A DNA stretch of 11,436 nucleotides, taken from positions 1 through 11,436 of the forward strand of contig JBIIVF010000081.1 of NCBI GenBank assembly GCA_044339595.1, written 5' to 3'. The DNA is from CAZTGZ01 sp044339595. GTDB lineage: Bacteria > Bacteroidota > Bacteroidia > NS11-12g > UBA9320. This document shows, piece by piece, positions 6,696 through 11,436 of the stretch. Every line of letters begins with the position of its first letter. Position 1 is the first letter of the stretch. A program made the position numbers and the translations under genes. The notes beneath the pieces are model-generated. The model was not told where the DNA came from and made no database searches. It was given only the letters and a program-made list of their open reading frames with translations.

Positions 6696-6762
6696 TCGGG
6701 CTATCCGCTTCAATCGTTTCCTCGTGCCTCGGCAACGGATTTCCGCTGCTATCCCTCATGCG
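6686..6762 (+). repeat. Dispersed repeat R1, copy B (divergent)
   Basis: It shares GGGCTATCCGCT (6698-6709) and TTTCCGCTGCTATCCCT (6740-6756) with R1 copy A in the same order, spacing and orientation. The middle is more divergent (TTTCCTCGTGCCTCGG). The ends are CGC and GCG. The first in-frame ATG of the HNH gene at 6758 lies inside this repeat, an argument against that ATG being the real start. Confidence 0.72.
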
Positions 6763-6776
6763 AAAAAGCATTAAGG

Positions 6777-6807
6777 CTTGGAGTTTATGGTGCAAATGGG
6801 TAGTTTG
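6777..6807 (+). promoter_or_regulatory. Weak candidate Bacteroidota promoter for the HNH gene
   Basis: CTTG at 6777-6780 and TAGTTTG at 6801-6807 resemble the TTTG / TAnnTTTG pair of Bacteroidota sigma-70-type promoters, with a 20-base spacer. The -7 box is one base short of consensus. It sits between R1 copy B and the TTG at 6821, which it would leave with a very short leader. This is suggestive only. Confidence 0.2.
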
Positions 6808-6820
6808 CGGTATTCATTCA

Positions 6821-7792
6821 TTGACTGACATACAGATATACCTTAGGGCCTTTTCGCGACTATTGCGGGCACCTACCAAATATGGGAAAGCCCCGCATAA
6901 AATAGTTATGCTGTTAAGTGTACTACAAGCTGTTCAAAACAATGATATTAAAGAAAATTGTATAGGAATTTCACCGGAGTTGGTTTTGCTTTTCAGAGCA
7001 AACTGGAGCAAATTGGTTCATACAAATCATGTCAATAATTTTGCTTTGCCTTTTTGGCATTTGAAAAGCGAAGGGTTTTGGAACCCGGTTCCCAAATATG
7101 GTTTTGAAAACATCCTACATTTGAAAGAGTCTGTATCCAGCTTGGGTGTGCTCAATTCCGTGATTAATTATGTTAAATTAGATGATCCCTTGTTTCGCAT
7201 TATGAAAGATGCTGAAGGCAATAAAATTTTGCAACAATTTTTAATGCAACAGTATTTTCCTGAAGTGACAGAAACCTATCAAGCCCCCATGGTTGAGCAG
7301 AAAAAATTGTTCAATAATTTAGAATCGAAAATACTGAATGAAACACCCCGAGAATATGTCGCTGAGATAAAGGAACTCTTATTACAAAAAAATGAGGAAG
7401 AAATATTTTTGAGAGGGAGTTTATTCAAGAGAGAAGTGCCGAAGATTTATAACTATTCCTGCTGTATCTCAGGAATGAAAATAGATTCAATGTACGCAAT
7501 TTCTATGGTAGATGCTTGTCATATTGTTCCATTCAGTGAAAGTTATGATGATACCATTACCAATGGAATTGCCTTGTGTCCGAACCTTCACCGTGCCTTT
7601 GACAGGGGATTGATTGCCATAGATGAGAAATATAGGGTTATGGTTTCACCCACCTTTATGGAAGACAATAACACCTACAGTATAAGGACCTTTGAAAACA
7701 AGGAAATTAGTTTGCCGGACAAGGAGGATTTTTATCCTTCGAAAATCAATTTTGAATGGCATAGGGAGAAGATTTTTAAGAGAAATAGGTAA
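6821..7792 (+). CDS. Solitary HNH endonuclease (HNH_2 type)
   Basis: The frame is open from an ATG at 6758, but that ATG lies in repeat R1 and the first 21 residues look non-conserved. A TTG at 6821 gives MTDIQIYLRAFSRLLRAP, a start like those of related proteins, and 323 residues. Residues below are counted from 6758. The N-terminal region (about 27-120) has YGKAPHKIVMLLSVLQAV and NWSKLVHTNH...NFALPFWHLKSEGFW, a domain I associate with Bacteroidota HNH nucleases. A charged helical linker spans about 140-215. The HNH domain at about 222-290 has CCISG (235-239), DACHIVPFSES (His255) and NGIALCPNLHRAFD (Asn269, His278). It is probably a DNA endonuclease, perhaps acting on modified or foreign DNA. 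No methyltransferase is adjacent. Three sampled 60-base lines are 28-37% GC, against 53% in one line of acs, and R1 copies flank it in inverted orientation. Confidence 0.85.
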   Translation: MTDIQIYLRAFSRLLRAPTKYGKAPHKIVMLLSVLQAVQNNDIKENCIGISPELVLLFRANWSKLVHTNHVNNFALPFWHLKSEGFWNPVPKYGFENILHLKESVSSLGVLNSVINYVKLDDPLFRIMKDAEGNKILQQFLMQQYFPEVTETYQAPMVEQKKLFNNLESKILNETPREYVAEIKELLLQKNEEEIFLRGSLFKREVPKIYNYSCCISGMKIDSMYAISMVDACHIVPFSESYDDTITNGIALCPNLHRAFDRGLIAIDEKYRVMVSPTFMEDNNTYSIRTFENKEISLPDKEDFYPSKINFEWHREKIFKRNR

Positions 7793-7846
7793 GGAATACA
7801 ATCTTTGAATATCAGGATAGCAAATTTCATCCTATCCCCCCCTCCT

Positions 7847-7920
7847 CGCGTTAGGGATGGACGCAGAAAGCCCGCAGCGAGGTACGAGTGAGGACTTGCA
7901 GCAAACAGCCCGGCACTGCC
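7847..7920 (-). repeat. Dispersed repeat R1, copy C (inverted)
   Basis: Read on the reverse strand it gives GCCGGGCTGTTTGCTGCAAG, then TCCTCACTCGTACCTCGCTG, then CGGGCTTTCTGCGTCCATCC, CTAACGCG. It aligns without gaps to R1 copy A, differing at about 12 of 67 positions by eye. It lies 54 bp after the HNH stop and is oriented opposite to copies A and B. Confidence 0.82.
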
Positions 7921-7963
7921 GCATCGAATGTCGCTTTAGGGAAGCCGGACATGATCGGCAGTG
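7914..7963. repeat. Hairpin overlapping the outer end of R1 copy C
   Basis: CACTGCCG (7914-7921) and CGGCAGTG (7956-7963) are exact inverted repeats, with further pairing possible inward after a bulge. R1 copy B also has a GC-rich hairpin at the same (element 5') end. Confidence 0.5.
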
Positions 7964-8052
7964 AACGCCCAAAAAACACCCAATACCCTGCCACCTTGGG
8001 TGCCTGCAGGCGCAACGGGATATTTTCTTAAATTGCAACCGCAAATTCGGCT

Positions 8053-9510
8053 TTGGAACTAAAAAAACTCGCTTCGCAGACTGCCATTTACGGTCTCTCC
8101 AGCATGGTGGGGCGTTTTCTCAATTTTTTGTTGGTGCCGCTGTACACTTCGCAGTTTATTCCGGAAGAATATGGCGTGGTTACCGTATTGTATGCCATGG
8201 TGGGATTTGTGGCAGTATTGCTCACTTTCGGCATGGAAACGGCCTTTTTTAATTTTTCGAGGAAGGATTTGGCGACAGATAAGGTGTATCACACGGCCTT
8301 TTGGTCGGTGGTGGGTGCCGTGTTGGTTTTTTTAGTCCTGGGATTACCGGGGGCGAATCGAGTGGCCAAACTCATTGAGTATGCAGATCACCCGGAATAT
8401 ATCCGCTATTTTGTCTTGATTTTAGCTTTAGATGCCTTAACGGCTTTGCCCTTTGCCTTGTTGCGAAAACAGAACAAGGCAGTGCGTTTTGCGGTCATCC
8501 GGATGGTGAATATTTTCATCAATATTGGCTTGAATCTATATTTCATCCAATATGGTTATGAGCAGTTTGAAGCGGGAAATCTGATACCGGGTTTTGATCC
8601 GGAGATCGGCGTTGGATACATTTTTATTGCAAACCTGGTAGCCAGCGCGGTAACTTTACTCTTGCTCCTGCCACAATTCAGAACAGGTCGAATGAAATTT
8701 GATCGCCGGTTGTTTCAGCAGATGCTTTACTATGCCGGTCCGCTGGTGATTGTGGGTTTTGCGGGGATGGTGAATGAGTTGCTTGACCGTATTTTACTCA
8801 AGTATTTATTGCCGGTTGAAACAGCGGATTACGATATTGGGGTGTATGGGGCTTTTTACAAACTGAGCATCATCGTTACTTTGTTTGTACAGGCTTTCCG
8901 ATTTGCAGCTGAACCTTTCTTTTTTGACAAGGCAAGCGATGCGAATGCACCCAAAACATATGCCCGGGTGATGCATGTTTTTGTGGGAGTCTGTGGTTTC
9001 ATTTTTCTGGCGACGATGTTGTTTGTGGAAGATTTATCCGGATTGCTCATTCGACGCGAAGAGTATTACGAACATCCGGATGCCATGAACATTGTGCCGG
9101 TTTTGTTGATGGCCAATGTGATGCTGGGGATTTATTACAACCTCTCGATTTGGTATAAGTTGAGTGAAAAGACCTTACTGGGTTCTACGGTGGCCTTGGG
9201 CGGGGCCGTGGGCACGATTGTGCTGAATGTGTTGTTGATTCCGATGTGGGGAATTATGGGCTCGGCGTTGGCCACCCTGGCGGTTTATACAGCTATGACA
9301 TTAGTAGCATTTATGATGGGAACCAAACATTATCCGGTTCCGTATAACACGATTCGAATCTTGATGTATCTGGGATTGGCTTTGCTTTTATGGCAGGGTC
9401 ATGTGTATTTGAGTTCATGGTTGAATGGTTTTATGGTGCAGATTTCTGCGATATTTTTACTGGCAGTGTATGCTTTCGTGGTGATGGGATTGGAGAAGGG
9501 GAAGGGCTGA
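8053..9510 (+). CDS. Polysaccharide/oligosaccharide flippase (Wzx-like, MOP superfamily)
   Basis: This 485-residue integral membrane protein has roughly a dozen or more hydrophobic segments spread over its whole length, matching the usual size of Wzx/PST-type flippases. These move undecaprenyl-linked sugar units across the inner membrane for O-antigen, capsule or exopolysaccharide. The N-terminus LKKLASQTAIYGLSSMVGRF, then LNFLLVPLYT, and FIPEEYGVVTVLYAMVGFVA are typical. YYAGPLVIVGFAGMVNELLD (about residues 226-245) matches the central helix, with YGAFYKLSIIVTLFVQAFRF, then AAEPFFF, after it. The start is TTG at 8053: an in-frame TAA at 8029-8031 blocks extension and no ATG lies between. No glycosyltransferase or polymerase gene is next to it, so its glycan is unknown. 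Confidence 0.92.
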   Translation: MELKKLASQTAIYGLSSMVGRFLNFLLVPLYTSQFIPEEYGVVTVLYAMVGFVAVLLTFGMETAFFNFSRKDLATDKVYHTAFWSVVGAVLVFLVLGLPGANRVAKLIEYADHPEYIRYFVLILALDALTALPFALLRKQNKAVRFAVIRMVNIFINIGLNLYFIQYGYEQFEAGNLIPGFDPEIGVGYIFIANLVASAVTLLLLLPQFRTGRMKFDRRLFQQMLYYAGPLVIVGFAGMVNELLDRILLKYLLPVETADYDIGVYGAFYKLSIIVTLFVQAFRFAAEPFFFDKASDANAPKTYARVMHVFVGVCGFIFLATMLFVEDLSGLLIRREEYYEHPDAMNIVPVLLMANVMLGIYYNLSIWYKLSEKTLLGSTVALGGAVGTIVLNVLLIPMWGIMGSALATLAVYTAMTLVAFMMGTKHYPVPYNTIRILMYLGLALLLWQGHVYLSSWLNGFMVQISAIFLLAVYAFVVMGLEKGKG

Positions 9511-9630
9511 TGTTTTATGTTGGAAGGAATCGTGTTTAATCGTTTTTCGTTTTTCGTTGTCCGTATTTCGCAATTTATTATTCGTAATTTCTAACTTGGT
9601 CTTTTATGGTACCTGAGTCATGGGATATCT

Positions 9631-9658
9631 TAGTTTGATGATGAAGGTGGCAGGAAAC
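9631..9658. repeat. R3 half copy / 28-bp direct repeat
   Basis: TAGTTTGATGATGAAGGTGG, then CAGGAAAC, matches 24 of 28 bases of 9742-9769 in the same orientation, 111 bp apart. The second copy is part of the loop and right arm of R3 copy 2, so this looks like a truncated R3 element. Confidence 0.65.
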
Positions 9659-9712
9659 ATTATATCCTCTGTAAAGTGATTCTGCTCTTTTTGCGGGATG
9701 CGGTAATCAATA

Positions 9713-9776
9713 CTTCAAGGTCCCTGCGTGATGTGAAATTATAGTTTGATGATATAAGTGGCAGGAGACCTCAAAG
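9713..9776. repeat. Inverted repeat R3, copy 2
   Basis: The left arm CTTCAAGGTCCCTGC (9713-9727) is near-complementary to the right arm GCAGGAGACCTCAAAG (9761-9776). Both arms match those of R3 copy 1 at 4967-5018 with few changes, while the loops (33 bp here, 19 bp there) differ. Conserved arms with different loops argue for an element under structural constraint, or spread by copying. Confidence 0.7.
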
Positions 9777-9891
9777 TGCCGAGGTGGGATTTTGGCATCC
9801 GATCCACCCTCCACAGTATCACAGTGAAATGATTGTTAATCAAGAAGGACTATTTTCAAATGAATACGCCCCTCTTCTAATTTCTAATTTC

Positions 9892-11436
9892 TTACTTTAC
9901 AAGCATCACCTCCCCTTTCAAAAACGTATTTTCTGATTTTCCGGTTTGTCCTTCAATCTGAAAGTGATAGAGCCCGACGGGCGCAGGTATACCTTGTATT
10001 TTGCCATCCCAATTTCTGCCTTCAGCGATTTTCTCGCCCCAGCGGTTGTAAACTTTCAGGGTGTAATGTTTAAACCCGATGTTGAAGGGTTCGAAAACAT
10101 CGTTTAAACCATCCTCATTCGGAGAAAATGCATTGGGAACAAATATGACGGCTTCATAGCCTACACAGGCGGTATTGCTGTGACTTTGAATGGACGGATT
10201 GGCGGTTTGTACGGCAGTTACCCGGTAACAACGTTCATATTGCCCCGATTGAATGAATTCGGCATCGGTAAAATCACGATTATTTGTTTCTGCAACTGGA
10301 ATAAAAATTCCGTTTTGGTTCACCTCCAATTGGTAGCGAAGGATGCCTGAAGCAGCGGACCAATCTTCATAAGCCGTCCATTGTAACAGGGCGGACTGAT
10401 TGTTTTGATTTTGTCCTTGAAGCAACATCAGTTTTCCGATATTGCTGAGCGGGCTGGGTTGGGCGCAGACATTGATGGCACTCACCTGATACGCCGCCTG
10501 AGCGGTGTAATCAGGATCTGTAAAGTTAGCATTGACCGATAACGCCAGAGGGGCATTGTTTTTATACACCTGATATTGGGCTGCATGGGCATGGGGTTGC
10601 CATGAAACGGAAACGGATTGATCCGGGTTTACGGATGCAAAATCTAATATGGGTGTATAGCCGTTTTCAAAGCCCGGAAGTACGGAAATAATCATAGAAT
10701 CTTCTGTGATGCATCCGGTTGAGCCAAAAAGTCTTTGTTTGAGCAGGTATTTTTGTTGGGTGGACAAGCTATGATTATAGGTATGCACCGCGGTGGCGGG
10801 ATTGACCAAAACGGTACGAACGTTACCATCCCCAAACTGCCAATGCGCGCTGTCTATGGGGTCTGACCAAAGGCGGGAGACTTGCACTTGCAAAGGACTG
10901 CAACCCGAATCCGAGAGCGCAAGGGCAATACCTGGGCGCGGAGCGGGCAGAATGTTTACCTGCTGGTTTAAGGTAAATGTATCGGTACAAAGGCCATCAT
11001 TGGCCACGAGGCTTACCCGGTACAGACCGTTTTGGGAATAAGTATGAGACACAGAACCCTGCGCAGCAGTGGGCATGGCGGCAAAGGACATGGAAGTATC
11101 TAAGCCATTGCCGAATTGCCAGTGGTAAGTATACGCAACAGGGGGCGGACCTGAAAAGCGCGGCTTAAAAGATGACGTATTATTAAAATGATGGGCAATC
11201 CATTGGCAACCAGCCGTATCTGAAACCGTAAACCCAGCCACAGGGGGTGGGTGAATGGTGATGCTATCGCTGTACCAGACGAAGCCCCCTACCTCATTGA
11301 TGGCTTTAAGTTTAACGAAATATTGACCCGGCAATGTATATTGATGCCCAACCCCCCAAACGTTGCTCAAGGCCACATTTCTACCACCCGGAATGCTGAG
11401 ATTAAAAGATTCATCCAACTCACAACTGTCACCATC
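9892..11436 (-). CDS. PKD/FN3-containing T9SS type B cargo protein (5' end outside window)
   Basis: The frame stays open through the right edge (…GDSCELDESFNLS…), so the TTG at 11416-11418 is not the start and the N-terminus lies beyond the window. About 514 codons are visible. Counting from that TTG, PKD-like modules occupy about 15-55, 60-155 (HWQFGNG, then VSHTYSQNGLYRVSLVANDG) and 160-245 (HWQFGDGNV, then VHTYNHS). Two FN3-like modules follow at about 255-330 (VSVSWQPHAHAAQYQVYKNN) and 335-422 (ALLQWTAYEDW, then CYRVTAV). A CHU_C domain ends the protein at about 425-508: FVPNAFSPNEDGLNDVFEPF, LKVYNRWGEKIAEG, NWDGKIQGIPAPVGLYHFQI. It is probably a large surface or extracellular protein exported by the type IX system; binding partner unknown. 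It converges on the flippase gene. Confidence 0.94.
   Translation of the reverse strand, partial: DGDSCELDESFNLSIPGGRNVALSNVWGVGHQYTLPGQYFVKLKAINEVGGFVWYSDSITIHPPPVAGFTVSDTAGCQWIAHHFNNTSSFKPRFSGPPPVAYTYHWQFGNGLDTSMSFAAMPTAAQGSVSHTYSQNGLYRVSLVANDGLCTDTFTLNQQVNILPAPRPGIALALSDSGCSPLQVQVSRLWSDPIDSAHWQFGDGNVRTVLVNPATAVHTYNHSLSTQQKYLLKQRLFGSTGCITEDSMIISVLPGFENGYTPILDFASVNPDQSVSVSWQPHAHAAQYQVYKNNAPLALSVNANFTDPDYTAQAAYQVSAINVCAQPSPLSNIGKLMLLQGQNQNNQSALLQWTAYEDWSAASGILRYQLEVNQNGIFIPVAETNNRDFTDAEFIQSGQYERCYRVTAVQTANPSIQSHSNTACVGYEAVIFVPNAFSPNEDGLNDVFEPFNIGFKHYTLKVYNRWGEKIAEGRNWDGKIQGIPAPVGLYHFQIEGQTGKSENTFLKGEVMLVK

Larger units (their letters stand above)
7793..8052. other. Intergenic gap holding R1 copy C
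   Basis: Just after the HNH stop there is a small hairpin, GGATAG (7815-7820) with CTATCC (7832-7837), followed by C's instead of T's, so a poor terminator. Then come R1 copy C and the CACTGCCG/CGGCAGTG hairpin. A perfect palindrome GCCTGCAGGC lies at 8002-8011. An open frame on the reverse strand here is built from the repeat and is not a gene. Confidence 0.5.
9511..9891. other. Repeat-bearing gap between convergent genes
   Basis: This 380-bp stretch between the ends of the flippase gene and the right-hand T9SS gene has no credible ORF. It begins with tandem CGTTTTT/CGTTTTTCG runs at about 9541-9558. It then contains an R3 half copy (9631-9658) and R3 copy 2 (9713-9776). The TAATTTCTAATTTCT run before 9892 recalls the arms of the inverted repeat upstream of acs. 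No clear terminator is seen for either gene. Confidence 0.5.

Noticed and set aside
6556..6795. A 79-codon reverse-strand open frame upstream of the HNH gene
   Set aside because: It crosses short tandem GAGTGAGG-type repeats and R1 copy B, with a Ser-rich low-complexity translation (SSSLNSRLSILN).
6758..7792. A restriction-modification system around the HNH gene
   Set aside because: No DNA methyltransferase, specificity subunit or other defence gene lies on either side within the window; only a solitary nuclease can be supported.
7815..7837. A rho-independent terminator after the HNH gene
   Set aside because: The 6-bp stem has an 11-base loop and is followed by C's instead of a T-run.
7832..8044. 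A 70-codon reverse-strand open frame between HNH and flippase genes
   Set aside because: It is composed of R1 copy C and its hairpin (VCCKSSLVPRCGLSASIPNA), so openness comes from the repeat and not from a gene.
4838..9776. A CRISPR array made from the recurring repeats
   Set aside because: Copies are hundreds to thousands of bases apart, divergent, in both orientations and separated by genes; there is no regular spacer length and there are no cas genes.

Overview
The window looks like a chromosomal segment of a member of the Bacteroidota, probably a gliding or Saprospiria/Chitinophagia-type lineage. The evidence is that both ends carry genes ending in the gliding-motility-associated C-terminal domain (CHU_C, the type B sorting signal of the type IX secretion system). 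Genes also lack clear Shine-Dalgarno sequences, and the housekeeping proteins read like Bacteroidota versions of their families. I cannot place it more finely by eye.

Layout, left to right: (1) 1-732, the C-terminal end of a secreted T9SS cargo protein on +. (2) 733-1617, a gene-poor gap with a possible decayed reverse-strand gene split by one in-frame TGA. (3) 1618-2783, two + genes: a short RsmI-like SAM-dependent methyltransferase and a two-helix potassium-type channel. (4) 2758-4671, acetyl-CoA synthetase (acs) on -, convergent with the channel and overlapping it by 26 bp. (5) 4672-5648, about 1 kb without a convincing gene, packed with inverted and dispersed repeats. (6) 5649-6362, a pirin-family protein on -. 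(7) 6363-6820, another repeat-rich gap. (8) about 6821-7792, an AT-rich solitary HNH endonuclease gene on +, flanked by oppositely oriented copies of one repeat. (9) 8053-9510, a Wzx/MOP-type polysaccharide flippase on +. (10) 9511-9891, a repeat-bearing gap. (11) 9892-11436, the C-terminal part of a second large T9SS cargo protein with PKD-like and FN3-like domains on -.

The genes do not form one pathway. Most are single transcription units: acs makes acetyl-CoA, pirin is a cupin of uncertain role, the flippase exports lipid-linked glycans, and the two end genes encode cell-surface proteins. No multi-gene defence system, CRISPR array, tRNA or rRNA was found. The distinctive part of the window is its intergenic DNA. 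At least three dispersed repeat families recur between these genes: R1 (three copies), R2 (two adjacent copies) and R3 (two inverted-repeat copies plus a half copy). Several other long hairpins are also present. The HNH gene with flanking inverted R1 copies and low GC is the best candidate for something acquired or mobile, but the evidence is circumstantial.
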